Origin: Bacteroidales bacterium
GTDB lineage: Bacteria > Bacteroidota > Bacteroidia > Bacteroidales > UBA10428
Length of the DNA: 64,000 nucleotides
Reading direction: 5' to 3'
NCBI GenBank assembly: GCA_016934395.1
Contig: JAFGSZ010000094.1
Coordinates: 1-64,000, forward strand
Shown: piece by piece, positions 1 through 10,417 of the stretch
Position numbering within the stretch: position 1 is the stretch's first letter
Layout: each line of letters starts with the position of its first letter
Position numbers and translations under genes: made by a program
Notes under the pieces: model-generated
The model's database searches: none
What the model saw: the letters and a program-made list of their open reading frames with translations, nothing else
Told to the model about the DNA's origin: nothing

Positions 1-69
1 AATTTTTTCCAATATCTTTCAACAATTGTTCAAAATTACAAATAAGAATAATAAAATCACATCATTGTC

Positions 70-828
70 ATGAAATTTAAAAAAATTCTGGGAATAGATA
101 TCGGGGGTTCAGGAATTAAAGGAGCGCCGGTAAATATTAAAAAGGGTACTTTAATTGGCGAACGGTACAGAATTCCGACACCCGATCCGGCAACCCCTGA
201 TGCAGTGGCTGAGGTAATAGTGCAGATTATTAAACATTTCAAATGGGAGGGCCCAGTAGGTGTGGGTTTCCCGGGAGTAATCCAGAGCGGGGTTGTTCGC
301 ACTGCAGCCAACATAGATCATGCATGGCTTGACCTTGATGCCCAGAAACTTTTTAAAAAAGTTACCGGCTTGCCTGTTAGTGTTTTAAATGATGCGGATG
401 CGGCCGGATTAGCCGAAGTTAAGTATGGGGCCGGACGAAAAATAAAGGGTGCAATTTTATTAACTACGGTGGGTACGGGAATCGGAACTTCATTGTTTAC
501 CCGGGGAAAATTATTCCCGAATTGTGAACTGGGGCATATCATTTATAATGGAATGGATGCGGAAACCTGGGTTTCTGATGCGGCACGAAAACGGGAAGCC
601 CTCTCATGGGAAGAATGGGCACAGCGGTTTAATGAATATTTACTTGAACTGGAGCGTTTGTTCTGGCCAGAGCTGATTATTATTGGCGGGGGTGTGAGTA
701 AAAAAGATAAAAAATTCTCGGATTTTCTTTCTGTAAAAGCAAAAGTAGTGCCCGCAACATTATTAAATGAGGCCGGTATTATTGGTGCTGCATTATCCGC
801 TAAAGTAAACAGTGATCAAATTATGTAG
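70..828 (+). CDS. ppgK: Polyphosphate glucokinase, ROK family
   Basis: The 252-residue protein opens with the ROK-family phosphate-binding motif ([11 protein letters not shown], about residues 9-19). It has a second ATPase-fold motif ([10 protein letters not shown], about 137-146) and a late adenosine-binding glycine stretch (IIIGGG). Together with the compact length and the GFPGVI and NDADAAGL segments, this matches strictly polyphosphate-type glucokinases, which phosphorylate glucose in the cytoplasm using polyphosphate or ATP. General ROK kinases are usually near 300 residues and carry a zinc-binding cysteine cluster, which I do not see here. The ATG at 70 directly precedes the motif. The gene stands alone, with recR convergent downstream. 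Alternative: a ROK kinase of other sugar specificity. Confidence 0.85.
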   Translation: MKFKKILGIDIGGSGIKGAPVNIKKGTLIGERYRIPTPDPATPDAVAEVIVQIIKHFKWEGPVGVGFPGVIQSGVVRTAANIDHAWLDLDAQKLFKKVTGLPVSVLNDADAAGLAEVKYGAGRKIKGAILLTTVGTGIGTSLFTRGKLFPNCELGHIIYNGMDAETWVSDAARKREALSWEEWAQRFNEYLLELERLFWPELIIIGGGVSKKDKKFSDFLSVKAKVVPATLLNEAGIIGAALSAKVNSDQIM

Positions 829-907
829 CGGGTTAAGTCTACGTTGACAGATTAAAGGTATGCAAGGATTATTTACTTATTTACCCCGAACCCTAATGGG
901 AGAAAGT

Positions 908-957
908 AGAAAAATCAACCTGTTCCCTTTAGGGATTAAGGGTAAAAACAGGTTGAT
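908..957 (-). terminator. Long hairpin terminator behind recR
   Basis: Positions 914-924 (ATCAACCTGTT) are the exact inverse complement of 947-957. A nested CCCTT/AAGGG stem lies at 925-929 and 938-942. Read on the minus strand, the hairpin follows the recR stop and runs into TTTTTCT, as expected for an intrinsic terminator of recR. It has no T-run on the plus side, so it is less convincing as a terminator for ppgK. Confidence 0.6.
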
Positions 958-987
958 ATTAAAATATGTTAAAGTAGATTTAATAAA

Positions 988-1614
988 TTAAGAAGAAAAC
1001 GTGGATTCAAAGGGCAACCGGTTTAAAATCGACCGGCCCAGCGTAATTTCATCAGCATATTCAAGTTCGTCGCCAATAGATACACCGCGGGCAAGTGTGG
1101 TGATCTTTATATTATAATCCTTAAATTTTTTATACAGGTAAAAGTTTGTGGTATCTCCTTCCATGGTGGTACTCAGTGCAAATATCAATTCATTAATATC
1201 CCCCTGTTTAAGTCTTTCTTCAAGTTCGGTAATCGTCAGGTCCCCGGGCCCTATTCCATCCATGGGCGATATTATTCCTCCCAGTACATGATATACCCCT
1301 TTAAATTGATGGGTATGCTCAACAGACATTACATCCTTAACATTTTCAACAACACAGATTGTTGAGAAATCCCTGTTTTTATCGCCGCAAATATTGCATG
1401 TTTTACTGTCTGAAATATTCTGACAAACAGTACAATACTGAATTTCTTCACGCAGCCGGATCAAAGTTTTCCCGAAATTTATGGTATCTTCTTTATCCTG
1501 CCTCAGTAAATGTAATACCAGCCTGAGGGCTGTTTTTTCCCCTATACCGGGAAGTTTCGAAAATTCCATTACTGCTGCTTCCAGTAATCTCGATGGAAAG
1601 TCGGAATAACTCAT
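988..1614 (-). CDS. recR: Recombination mediator RecR
   Basis: 208 residues, the usual RecR size. In order it shows a helix-hairpin-helix segment ([10 protein letters not shown], about residues 20-29), a four-cysteine zinc site (CTVC...CNIC, about 61-76), and a Toprim domain beginning at ICVVEN (about 86-91) with the downstream [11 protein letters not shown] segment typical of RecR. RecR works with RecO, and with RecF where present, to load RecA on single-stranded DNA at gaps. The ATG at 1614 is supported by the position of the HhH motif. The gene is monocistronic here, diverging from the symporter gene and followed by a hairpin terminator. Confidence 0.95.
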   Translation of the reverse strand: MSYSDFPSRLLEAAVMEFSKLPGIGEKTALRLVLHLLRQDKEDTINFGKTLIRLREEIQYCTVCQNISDSKTCNICGDKNRDFSTICVVENVKDVMSVEHTHQFKGVYHVLGGIISPMDGIGPGDLTITELEERLKQGDINELIFALSTTMEGDTTNFYLYKKFKDYNIKITTLARGVSIGDELEYADEITLGRSILNRLPFESTFSS

Positions 1615-1759
1615 GCACGTGCTATTAAAAATTTAGAATCCCCTGCTTTTTTTAAAGCGGCTTAAAATTAATATCATTTCTATGAGATCACAATTTTTTT
1701 TATATGAAAGTGTTTTATTATCCTTGTACAATGTTTTTTAGTCTTTTATTTTCGCCTTT

Positions 1760-3214
1760 ATGAATCCTTTACTGGTATTATCAATAGTTACTGCCTATTT
1801 TTCAATTTTATTACTGATCTCATATTTCACGGGCAGACATTCCGACAACCAGGGATTTTTCCTGGGAAATCGCAAATCACCTTGGTACATCGTTGCTTTT
1901 GGTATGGTGGGCGCTTCGCTTTCGGGGGTTACTTTTATCTCGGTACCCGGATGGGTTGGCCCCAGCAGTTTTTCGTACATGCAGATTGTATTTGGATATT
2001 TGCTGGGTTACCTGGTGGTGGCGAATATTTTAATGCCTTTATATTACCGGATGAACCTGACTTCAATTTATACCTATCTCGAATCACGGTTCGGGAAAGT
2101 ATCCTATAAAACCGGGGCATCATTTTTTCTGATATCACGTATTATCGGAGCCTCTTTCAGACTGTATCTTGTAGCCAGTGTTTTGCAGCTTTCCGTATTC
2201 GATTCATTTCATATCCCATTTTCAATAACTGTTATTGTCACAATTTTCTTAATCTGGCTCTATACCTTCAGGGGAGGAATAAAAACCATTATCTGGACCG
2301 ATACCCTGCAGACTTTTGCCATGCTTGTAGCCGTTATAACCACCGTAATTTATATTTCCAAAGAGCTGGGCTTCGATTTTTCGGGAATGATGAACACGGT
2401 TAAACAAAGCCATTATTCGAAAATTTTCTTTTTTGAAGACTGGCATGATAAAAAGTTTTTTCTGAAACAGTTTTTTAGCGGGGCATTTATAACTATTGTT
2501 ATGACGGGTCTTGATCAGGACATGATGCAAAAAAATTTAAGCTGTAAAAATATTCATGAGGCGAAAAAAAACATGTACTGGTTTAGTTTAATCCTGGTGC
2601 CGGTAAATTTGTTATTCCTGTTTCTTGGGGCATTATTATTTATTTTTTCCACAAAAAACGGTATAACCATTCCCTCCCAAACCGATGATCTTTTTCCGAT
2701 TTTGGCTACACAGGGGCATCTTCCGGTAATTGTAGGTGTTCTTTTTATTATCGGGTTAATCGCTGCGGCCTATTCAAGCGCCGATTCAGCCCTTACGGCG
2801 CTAACCACATCATTTACCATGGATATTTTAAATACCAGGAACACTTCGGAACAGCGGCTTAAAAAAATAAGAATATTAGTACATGTATTAATTTCAATAG
2901 TATTAATTATTGTAATATTAATTTTTAAGGAAATTAATAACCAGAATGTAATCAGCGCCCTTTTTGATGCTGCCGGTTATACATATGGTCCTCTGCTGGG
3001 TTTATATGCATTTGGATTATTTACAAAAAAACAGGTAAAAGATCATTGGGTACCCCTGGTTGCCCTGTCTTCTCCTGTTCTTTGTTATATCATTTCCAGA
3101 AATTCAGAATCCTGGTTTGGAGGATACAAATTCGGATTTGAAATATTAATTCTTAACGGCCTGTTGACCTTTTTTGGTCTGTTGCTGATCAGCCGTTCAT
3201 ATCGCCGTGCTTAG
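1760..3214 (+). CDS. Sodium:solute symporter (SSS family)
   Basis: 484 residues, almost entirely hydrophobic segments, consistent with the 13 or so transmembrane helices of the SSS/LeuT-fold family. The N-terminal part (FFLGNRKSPWYIVAFGM, then SGVTFISVPGWV, about residues 33-69) is the family hallmark. The GLIAAAYSSADSALTALTT segment (about 332-350) corresponds to the sodium-site region of helix 8. The substrate cannot be inferred; Bacteroidota carry many such paralogues for sugars, acids or sialic acid. The stop codon overlaps that of the convergent acyl-CoA synthetase gene by four bases, so no terminator fits between them. Confidence 0.85.
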   Translation: MNPLLVLSIVTAYFSILLLISYFTGRHSDNQGFFLGNRKSPWYIVAFGMVGASLSGVTFISVPGWVGPSSFSYMQIVFGYLLGYLVVANILMPLYYRMNLTSIYTYLESRFGKVSYKTGASFFLISRIIGASFRLYLVASVLQLSVFDSFHIPFSITVIVTIFLIWLYTFRGGIKTIIWTDTLQTFAMLVAVITTVIYISKELGFDFSGMMNTVKQSHYSKIFFFEDWHDKKFFLKQFFSGAFITIVMTGLDQDMMQKNLSCKNIHEAKKNMYWFSLILVPVNLLFLFLGALLFIFSTKNGITIPSQTDDLFPILATQGHLPVIVGVLFIIGLIAAAYSSADSALTALTTSFTMDILNTRNTSEQRLKKIRILVHVLISIVLIIVILIFKEINNQNVISALFDAAGYTYGPLLGLYAFGLFTKKQVKDHWVPLVALSSPVLCYIISRNSESWFGGYKFGFEILILNGLLTFFGLLLISRSYRRA

Positions 3215-4989
3215 CGCACATTATAAATACCTTTTAATAATTCATCATATTTCTCATATACAAAATTTCTTCTCAATTTAAGTGTGGGCGATAATTCTCC
3301 GGTTTGCGGGGTCCATTCCTCCTGCACCAGCCGAAAACGTTTAATTTGTTCTGTAAGGCCGAGTTGTTTATTTATAGTATTCACTTCTTTCTGATACCTG
3401 CTGATAACTTTCTGATCGCAGATTAATTCAAAATTATCACGGAATTTAACATCGTGAAGTGCACACCAGTTATGTAAAAACTGAAAATTAGGGGAAATAA
3501 TTGCACTGGCAAATTTTTCATTTTCACCAATAACCATTACCTGTTCAATAAATAATGATTCTTTAAGCATATTTTCAATAACCTGGGGAGCTATATATTT
3601 TCCACTGGAAAGTTTAAAAATTTCTTTTTTCCTGTCCGTAATTTTCAGATATTTTCCATCCACCATTTCACCAATATCCCCGGTATGCAGCCAGCCATCT
3701 TCATCAATGGTTTCTTTGGTGAGTTCGGGTTCATTATAGTACCCTAACATTACATTGGGGCCTTTGCATAATATTTCTCCATCATCGGCAATTTTAACCT
3801 CCACTCCTTCAAAAACAGGTCCCACGGTTCCTACCATTATTTCTCTGCTCACCAGGTTATTCACTGCAATTACCGGTGATGTTTCCGTTAGTCCGTACCC
3901 TTCAAGCACAGGAATGCCTGCAGCGCCAAAAACTCTTGATAACCGGGGTTGCAGGGCTGCTCCGCCAACAATAATCAATCCTGTTTGGCCTCCCAGCGCT
4001 GCCTTCCATTTTTCAAAAACAAGTTTTCTGGCAATTTTTAAACGAAAATTATACCACCAGCCGCGTTTTTTCATATAATCGAATTTTAAGCCGAGGTTTA
4101 CCGCCCAGAAAAATATAGATTTTTTTATTCCTTTAAGATCTTTTCCAACTTGTATAATCTTATCGTATACCCGTTCAATTAACCGCGGTACGGAAATAAA
4201 AACCTGAGGTTTTACTTCTTTAAGATTATCGGCAATGGTACCCATATTTTCGGCATAATAAATACTAACCCCCACCGACTGGAAGTGATAATTGACCATA
4301 CGTTCGAGAATATGGCACAAGGGTAAAAAACTAAGTGTACGATGCGAGTCGTTAAAGGGATGAATATTCCGGGCGGATAAAAAATTACTCACAATATTAC
4401 TATGCGAAAGCATAACACCTTTCGGATTTCCTGTGGTTCCTGATGTGTAAATCAAAGTAACCAGCTCTTCGGGAAGAATACCGGAACGTATTTTTTCTAA
4501 TTCATTTTTATACTTTTCTTCATTCTTTTTTCCTATATCTACAATCTCCTGCCAATTAACGGCGCCTTCAATTTCATTATAAGTATACAATTTTTGAATT
4601 GCTGAAATTTTTTCTGCTAACGGCTGAATTTTTTGGAATAATAATTTATCAGAAACAATTACAATTTTAGGTTTTGCGTGGTTTAATATATAGGCATACT
4701 CATCAGCGCTAATTGTGGGATAAATCGGAATATGTATAATTCCCGCCTGACTCATGCCCATATCCATAAAATTCCATTCCGGGCGATTATTGGATACTGT
4801 GGCAATACGGTCGCCCTTTTTTAAACCAAGCGCCAGTAAACCGTAGCTTACATAATTTGCTGTTTCAACATATTGTTTTGAAGAGTATTTTACCCATATT
4901 CCCTGCTCTTTTGCGGCGAGAGCATCTTCTTTATCAGGAAAGTTTTCGAGATAATTGGGCAAAATGTCAAAGGTTCTTTTAATGTTCAT
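3211..4989 (-). CDS. Long-chain acyl-CoA synthetase, AMP-forming
   Basis: 592 residues from the ATG at 4989; a TTG 18 bases further upstream is also in frame, but ATG is the likelier start. The adenylate-forming core is complete: P-loop-like LIYTSGTTGNPKG (about residues 180-192), the YGLTETSP motif, and the GWLHTGDIG and ITDRKKEIFKLSSGK hinge region. The last of these is typical of long-chain (FadD15/FAA-type) enzymes. It activates fatty acids to acyl-CoA for lipid synthesis or breakdown and is probably peripheral to the inner membrane. It is convergent with the symporter gene, sharing a four-base stop overlap. Chain-length preference is not readable from sequence. Confidence 0.88.
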   Translation of the reverse strand: MNIKRTFDILPNYLENFPDKEDALAAKEQGIWVKYSSKQYVETANYVSYGLLALGLKKGDRIATVSNNRPEWNFMDMGMSQAGIIHIPIYPTISADEYAYILNHAKPKIVIVSDKLLFQKIQPLAEKISAIQKLYTYNEIEGAVNWQEIVDIGKKNEEKYKNELEKIRSGILPEELVTLIYTSGTTGNPKGVMLSHSNIVSNFLSARNIHPFNDSHRTLSFLPLCHILERMVNYHFQSVGVSIYYAENMGTIADNLKEVKPQVFISVPRLIERVYDKIIQVGKDLKGIKKSIFFWAVNLGLKFDYMKKRGWWYNFRLKIARKLVFEKWKAALGGQTGLIIVGGAALQPRLSRVFGAAGIPVLEGYGLTETSPVIAVNNLVSREIMVGTVGPVFEGVEVKIADDGEILCKGPNVMLGYYNEPELTKETIDEDGWLHTGDIGEMVDGKYLKITDRKKEIFKLSSGKYIAPQVIENMLKESLFIEQVMVIGENEKFASAIISPNFQFLHNWCALHDVKFRDNFELICDQKVISRYQKEVNTINKQLGLTEQIKRFRLVQEEWTPQTGELSPTLKLRRNFVYEKYDELLKGIYNVR

Positions 4990-5161
4990 AGGTATAAAGG
5001 TTAGCAAAGATCAAAGATAAAAAAATATACCAATCTGCAAACTTTTGCAATTAAATACAGATTTTACCTTCCGATTAAAACACATTAAATCAATAGTTTA
5101 ATTTATGCTGTTTCTGATTTGAGCATGGAAAATATGCATATTAAGATATTAGGGAATTGGT

Positions 5162-5169
5162 TATATTTG
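5162..5169 (+). promoter_or_regulatory. Candidate -7 promoter element
   Basis: TATATTTG matches the Bacteroidota -7 consensus TAnnTTTG and lies 33 bases before the hydrolase ATG. No clear TTTG box is seen 19-21 bases upstream, so this is a half-supported promoter. Confidence 0.4.
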
Positions 5170-5202
5170 ATAATAATCTCAGTATAATATAAACTTTTTA
5201 CT

Positions 5203-6618
5203 ATGAAGAAATTTTTCGGTTATCAAGCTGGAATCATTATTATTTTCTGCCTTTTTCATTTAAATCTTTTCTCACAAAATAATCAAAATATGCTTGAGGG
5301 TTCATGGCTGGGAATACTGGAAGTTAATGCCATTAAACTACGTATTGTTATTAACTTTAAAAATTCAGGGACAGATTCTCCTGAGGTTACCATAGATAGT
5401 CCTGACCAGAGTGCATATGGAATACCCGCCGGATTATTATATTTCGAAAATGATTCAATAAGTGTAGGAGCGCCCTCCATAATGGGAAGATATTCCGGAA
5501 ATTTTGATGCAGGATCAAAAACTTTTAAAGGACAATGGTTTCAGGGACCCTTAAGCCTGCCGCTTAATCTTGAAAAAAGTGATAAGGAGGTAATTATTAA
5601 CAGGCCCCAGGAGCCAAAACCGCCATTTCCTTACATGGAAAAAGAGGTTAATTTCCGAAATACACTGGCAGGAATTCAGCTAGCCGGTACTCTGACACTG
5701 CCTGCCGAAGGAAATAATTTTCCGGCAGTGGTATTGATTAGCGTTTCGGGCCCGCAAAACCGGGATGAAGAAACCTTTGCTCATAAACCCTTTCTGGTAA
5801 TTGCAGATTTTTTAACCCGTAATGGTATTGCCGTGTTGCGTTATGATGATCGTGGTACAAGTAAATCAGAAGGAGCTTTTGGTGTGGCTACTACGTTTGA
5901 TTTTGCTCTTGATGCAGAATCGGCTGTAAGGTTTTTACAACATCATCCGGATATTAATTCAGAAAATATTGGAGTTATTGGTCACAGCGAAGGGGCGTTA
6001 ATTGCAGCCATTCTGGCATCAAAAAAGGAATTAACCCTGAAATTTGCTATTATGCTTGCAGGACCGGGGGTGCCCGGAGACCAGATTATTGTCAGGCAGG
6101 GTGAACTAATACAACAGGCTATGGGTGTAGACCCGGAAAAAATAAAAGAGGACATAGGTTTACGTGAACAAATATTTAATATAATTAATTCGGAAACTGA
6201 CGATCAGGTTGCCCAAAAAAAAATAGCAGGCCTGTTCTATAAGTTTTTTGAGGATTCCGAAATGGATGTCAGTATACAGTCGAGAATTAGCATGGAGATA
6301 TCCAATATGTTGTCTCCCTGGTTTCGGAATTTTCTTTCGCTCGATCCCTATATTTATTTAAAAGATATCCGGTGTCCGGTACTGGTAATAAATGGTGAAA
6401 AAGATCTTCAGGTAGATCCTAAACAAAATCTTCCGGTAATTGAAGAAATACTGAAGGAAGCAGGGAATTTAAATTATAAAATTGTTGAACCTGCAGGACT
6501 TAATCATATGTTCCAGCATACAGAAACAGGTCTTCCTTCTGAATATTCCATAATTGAAGAAACCTTCTCTGAAGATGTTTTGATTATTATTGCCGAATGG
6601 ATTAAAAATATTCCATAA
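5203..6618 (+). CDS. Secreted alpha/beta hydrolase
   Basis: 471 residues beginning with a signal peptide (basic MKK, hydrophobic core, cleavage near LFSQ, about residue 24). The first 140 residues form a beta-rich domain found before many Bacteroidota hydrolases. The hydrolase domain follows, with the nucleophile elbow GHSEGA (serine near residue 262), an acidic residue in NGEKDLQ (near 405) and a histidine in LNHMFQH (near 436). It is probably a periplasmic or surface esterase or acyl-peptidase-like enzyme; the substrate is unknown. Upstream lies a TAnnTTTG element. Downstream, alaS is convergent with only a weak inverted repeat between. Confidence 0.8.
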   Translation: MKKFFGYQAGIIIIFCLFHLNLFSQNNQNMLEGSWLGILEVNAIKLRIVINFKNSGTDSPEVTIDSPDQSAYGIPAGLLYFENDSISVGAPSIMGRYSGNFDAGSKTFKGQWFQGPLSLPLNLEKSDKEVIINRPQEPKPPFPYMEKEVNFRNTLAGIQLAGTLTLPAEGNNFPAVVLISVSGPQNRDEETFAHKPFLVIADFLTRNGIAVLRYDDRGTSKSEGAFGVATTFDFALDAESAVRFLQHHPDINSENIGVIGHSEGALIAAILASKKELTLKFAIMLAGPGVPGDQIIVRQGELIQQAMGVDPEKIKEDIGLREQIFNIINSETDDQVAQKKIAGLFYKFFEDSEMDVSIQSRISMEISNMLSPWFRNFLSLDPYIYLKDIRCPVLVINGEKDLQVDPKQNLPVIEEILKEAGNLNYKIVEPAGLNHMFQHTETGLPSEYSIIEETFSEDVLIIIAEWIKNIP

Positions 6619-6681
6619 AATAAAAACCATACAGGAATACTATTATGGATGGTTTCTTAAGTTCTAAAACGGGCAGTATAC

Positions 6682-9300
6682 TTATAATATATATTCTTCT
6701 GCTTTTTGAAGCGCCCTTTCAATGCCCTCCGTATTTTTTCCTCCGGCTGTGGCATAAAAAGCCTGTCCGCCGCCGCCGCCATTAATTTCTTTTGCCAACT
6801 CACGAATTATTGAACCTGCATTAAAGTTTTTTTCTTTTACCAGGTTATCTGAGATCATTACGGTGAGATGGGCTTTTTCATGAATATCGGCTCCCACCAC
6901 AAGGAATAAATTATCAATTTCGTTGCGCAACTGGTAGGCAAGGTCTTTTACCAACTCGGGAATTTCTGCGGAAATCTTTTCAGAAATATAATTTATGCCA
7001 TTCACTTTTCTTACATTTCCTTTTAAGTTGTTTTTTATCCTGCTGATTTCCTGCTGAGCAGCTTTTTCTACTTTTTTCCGGAGTTCGGAATTTTGTTCAC
7101 TTAGGGCCAATATTGATTGCCGGAGATCGCCGGGGCTATCGAGTATTTTTTCAATATCCGATAAAATTCCTAGGTGAGTGTTTATGTATTCTTCTGCTTT
7201 TTCACCGGTGTATGCCTGAATACGACGAATTCCTGCAGCAATAGATGTTTCGGAAATTATTTTGAAATATCCGATATTACCGGTGGATTGAACATGAGTC
7301 CCACCGCATAGTTCCACAGATTCCCCGAATTTGATTATTCGTACAGTATCTCCGTATTTTTCGCCAAACAATGCCATGGCACCCATCTCATTAGCCTTTG
7401 AAACGGGGACTTCTGTAAATTCCTCCAGAGGTTCATTTTCCCTTATTTTTCGATTTACAAGCTGTTCAATACTTCGCAGTTCATCGTCGGTTATTTTTTG
7501 AAAATGAGAGAAATCGAATCGAAGATAATCCGCATGTACCAGTGATCCCTTTTGTTCAACATGGTTTCCAAGTACTTTTCTAAGCGCATTATGAAGCAGA
7601 TGAGTGGCAGTATGGTTATTAGCTATGGATTGCCGGGTTATACTATCCACCACTGCATGAAACGGGGCCTGCAGATCGACAGGTAATTTTTCAGTAATAT
7701 GAATAATCAGATTATTTTCCTTTTTCGTATCAATGATAGGTATTCGTTCTTTTCCATTATCAATATAACCGGTGTCTCCCACTTGTCCGCCACTTTCGCC
7801 ATAAAACGGGGTAAAATTAAAAACAAGCTGATAATGTGTTTTTCCCTGTATGGTAATTTTTCGGTACCGGGTTATTTTAATGTCCGATTTCAGATAATGG
7901 TACCCTATAAATTCCTGAATGGCATCATCGAATAAAATAATCCAGTCTTCGGTTTCTATTTCAGATGCTTTACGGGAGCGGGTTTTTTGAGCAAGCATTT
8001 CCCGGTCAAATTCATTCAGGTCAACACTTAATTTATGTTCCCGCAGAATTAACTGGGTAAGATCCAGCGGAAATCCAAAGGTATCATAAAGTTCAAATGC
8101 TTTTTTCCCGCTTACAATTTCAAGTTTATTGTGTTGTGCATCAGTTATTATGGCATCCAATAAACGAATACCGGAGTCGAGGGTTTTTAAAAAAGAAAGC
8201 TCTTCATCCTTAATAACTTTTTCGATGAGTTGCTGCTGGCTTTTAAGTTCCGGAAAAGCATCGCCCATATTTTGAATAAGAGCGGGGAGAAGCAGGTAAA
8301 TAAACGGTTCCTTCTGATCTAAGAATGTATAATAATAGCGGATAGCCCTTCTTAATATTCGCCGGATTACATAACCTGCTTTTGCATTTGATGGCAGCTG
8401 TCCGTCTGCAATGGCAAAAGCAACAGCTCTTAAATGATCTGCCACAACCCGCATTGCAGTGTCTGCTTCAGGAATTTTGCCGTAAGGAATACCTGACTTT
8501 TCGGAAATAGTATATATTAAAGGTAAAAAAATATCCGTATCGTAATTCGAGGTTTTGCCTTGCATTACCATACATAATCTTTCAAATCCCATGCCTGTGT
8601 CTACATGTTTTTGAGACAAAACTTCCAGGTCGCCATTTGCTTTCCGGTTATATTGAATAAAAACCAGGTTCCAAATCTCAATAACCAAAGGATGGTCTTT
8701 ATTTACCAGGTTTTTTCCATCTGTTTTTTTTCTTTCTTCTAAGGAGCGCAGGTCAACATGAATTTCGGAGCATGGTCCGCAGGGACCTGTATCACCCATT
8801 TCCCAGAAATTATCTTTTTTAGAAAAAGCAAGAATTCTGTCTTCATCAAGAAATTTTTTCCAGTATTCAAAGGCTTCATTGTCTTTTTCCAATTTATCTT
8901 CATTGCTCCCTTCAAAAACAGTTGCATAAATCTGATCTTTCGAAATTTTCATTTCTTCTACCAAAAATTCCCATGCCCATGCTATGGCCTCTTTTTTGAA
9001 ATAATCACCAAACGACCAGTTTCCCAACATCTCAAACATGGTATGATGATAGGTATCATGACCAACCTCTTCCAGGTCATTATGTTTACCGGAAACCCTA
9101 AGGCATTTTTGTGTATTTGCTATTCGTTTATTTACAGCCGGGGCGTTTCCAAGAAAAATATCTTTAAACTGGTTCATCCCTGCATTTGTAAACATTAAAG
9201 TAGGATCACCTTTAACAACCATAGGGGCCGAAGAAACAATTGTGTGAGCTTTTGATGAAAAAAAATCAAGGAATTTTTGACGAACAATCTTTGAATTCAT
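6682..9300 (-). CDS. alaS: Alanyl-tRNA synthetase
   Basis: 872 residues, full length for AlaRS. The N-terminal class II catalytic domain includes the motif 1-2 region ([11 protein letters not shown], about residues 33-43) and CGPCSEIH. The tRNA-recognition domain is followed by the editing domain with HTATHLLH (about 561-568) and the CGGTHV zinc/editing motif (about 661-666). The C-terminal oligomerisation/C-Ala domain ends with the GGGGGQ loop and the final helix. It charges tRNA-Ala and clears misactivated serine and glycine. The gene diverges from the M23 peptidase genes across a 139-bp gap, an arrangement I recall as common in Bacteroidota. Confidence 0.97.
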   Translation of the reverse strand: MNSKIVRQKFLDFFSSKAHTIVSSAPMVVKGDPTLMFTNAGMNQFKDIFLGNAPAVNKRIANTQKCLRVSGKHNDLEEVGHDTYHHTMFEMLGNWSFGDYFKKEAIAWAWEFLVEEMKISKDQIYATVFEGSNEDKLEKDNEAFEYWKKFLDEDRILAFSKKDNFWEMGDTGPCGPCSEIHVDLRSLEERKKTDGKNLVNKDHPLVIEIWNLVFIQYNRKANGDLEVLSQKHVDTGMGFERLCMVMQGKTSNYDTDIFLPLIYTISEKSGIPYGKIPEADTAMRVVADHLRAVAFAIADGQLPSNAKAGYVIRRILRRAIRYYYTFLDQKEPFIYLLLPALIQNMGDAFPELKSQQQLIEKVIKDEELSFLKTLDSGIRLLDAIITDAQHNKLEIVSGKKAFELYDTFGFPLDLTQLILREHKLSVDLNEFDREMLAQKTRSRKASEIETEDWIILFDDAIQEFIGYHYLKSDIKITRYRKITIQGKTHYQLVFNFTPFYGESGGQVGDTGYIDNGKERIPIIDTKKENNLIIHITEKLPVDLQAPFHAVVDSITRQSIANNHTATHLLHNALRKVLGNHVEQKGSLVHADYLRFDFSHFQKITDDELRSIEQLVNRKIRENEPLEEFTEVPVSKANEMGAMALFGEKYGDTVRIIKFGESVELCGGTHVQSTGNIGYFKIISETSIAAGIRRIQAYTGEKAEEYINTHLGILSDIEKILDSPGDLRQSILALSEQNSELRKKVEKAAQQEISRIKNNLKGNVRKVNGINYISEKISAEIPELVKDLAYQLRNEIDNLFLVVGADIHEKAHLTVMISDNLVKEKNFNAGSIIRELAKEINGGGGGQAFYATAGGKNTEGIERALQKAEEYIL

Positions 9301-9363
9301 GTAAACCTTTCAATTAATATGATTAAAATCTATTATCTCTTTAACAATCTTTAATTCAAATAT

Positions 9364-9395
9364 TTTGTAAAATTAATTTTTTTCTTTTAGATTTG
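9364..9395 (+). promoter_or_regulatory. Bacteroidota-type promoter for the M23 operon
   Basis: TTTG at 9364-9367, a 20-base spacer and TAGATTTG at 9388-9395 give a near-perfect match to the phylum's primary sigma consensus (TTTG, 19-20 nt, TAnnTTTG). Transcription would begin near 9401, about 40 bases before the inferred TTG start of the first peptidase gene. Confidence 0.6.
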
Positions 9396-9439
9396 TTGCA
9401 AACGGCCCGAAAGATAATATTATAACATAAATTTCACAA

Positions 9440-10396
9440 TTGGTTTCAAAAAATAAAAGATATCAATTTAGCGAGCAAAATTTAAAATTTGAGGAGCTAA
9501 AAAATACTCCAGGGCGGAAAGTAATAAACACCCTGGTTTTTCTGTTTATTACCAGTATGCTTGCTTTAGTGATTCTTGTATTTACAAAAGTTATCTTTGG
9601 CTCACCCTATGAAAGGTTACTTCAGAATAAAGTTCAGCAAATAACCGGTAAATTTTCGATATTAGAACAGCGAGTTGACTATTACCATGATATATTAACT
9701 CAAAATCATTATGCTAATGACAATTTTTATCGTGGTATTCTGGGATTAGATTCGTTGCCTGTAACCATTCGTGATGCAGGTACCGGAGGTACTGAAAAAT
9801 ATACTAAATTTGATAATCTGCAAAATGCCGAAAAAGTAAAAATTATTTCCCAGAAAATTGACATCATAAAAAACCAGCTCAGAATTCAGGAAAACTCATA
9901 TAACCTTTTATCAGACAAGGCTGAAATCAGGCTTAAACAAATGGCTCAGATTCCGGCTATTTTACCTATATCTGTTAAAGAATTAATCTTTATAAGTTCA
10001 TATTTTGGTGTTCGGCAGGATCCCTTTACCGGAAGTCAGAAAGCTCATTATGGAATTGATTATGTTGGAAAAAAAGGAACAAAAATTTACGCTACAGGTG
10101 ATGGAATTGTAACTTTATCTGAGAATTCACGTAATGGCTATGGAAATGAGATTGTTATTGATCATGGATTTGGATATAGTACCTGTTATGGTCATTTGAA
10201 GAAGATCATGGTCAATGAAGGTGAGACTGTAAAACGAGGTCAGGTTATAGGATTAATGGGCAATAGCGGACGTTCAACAGGGACCCATCTTCATTACGAG
10301 ATCAGACACAATAATAATCCGGTTAATCCGGTTTATTATTATTCAGATGACCTGACTGGGGAGGAGTACGAACAAATTGTTAAACAAAGTAACTAG
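9440..10396 (+). CDS. M23 family metallopeptidase (first of tandem pair)
   Basis: 318 residues. A short cytoplasmic N-terminus, one membrane helix (about residues 30-50) and a coiled-coil stretch (about 55-160) precede a LytM/M23 domain. The zinc-site residues are present: H.....D in KAHYGIDY (near 205) and HLH in GTHLHYE (near 286). Such proteins sit in the inner membrane facing the periplasm and either cut peptidoglycan cross-links or regulate amidases. An in-frame stop at 9428 leaves no ATG before the membrane helix, so TTG at 9440 is the probable start. It is followed 21 bases later by a paralogue with the same architecture. Confidence 0.85.
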   Translation: MVSKNKRYQFSEQNLKFEELKNTPGRKVINTLVFLFITSMLALVILVFTKVIFGSPYERLLQNKVQQITGKFSILEQRVDYYHDILTQNHYANDNFYRGILGLDSLPVTIRDAGTGGTEKYTKFDNLQNAEKVKIISQKIDIIKNQLRIQENSYNLLSDKAEIRLKQMAQIPAILPISVKELIFISSYFGVRQDPFTGSQKAHYGIDYVGKKGTKIYATGDGIVTLSENSRNGYGNEIVIDHGFGYSTCYGHLKKIMVNEGETVKRGQVIGLMGNSGRSTGTHLHYEIRHNNNPVNPVYYYSDDLTGEEYEQIVKQSN

Positions 10397-10417
10397 ACTG
10401 ACGAAATTTTTTGAATT

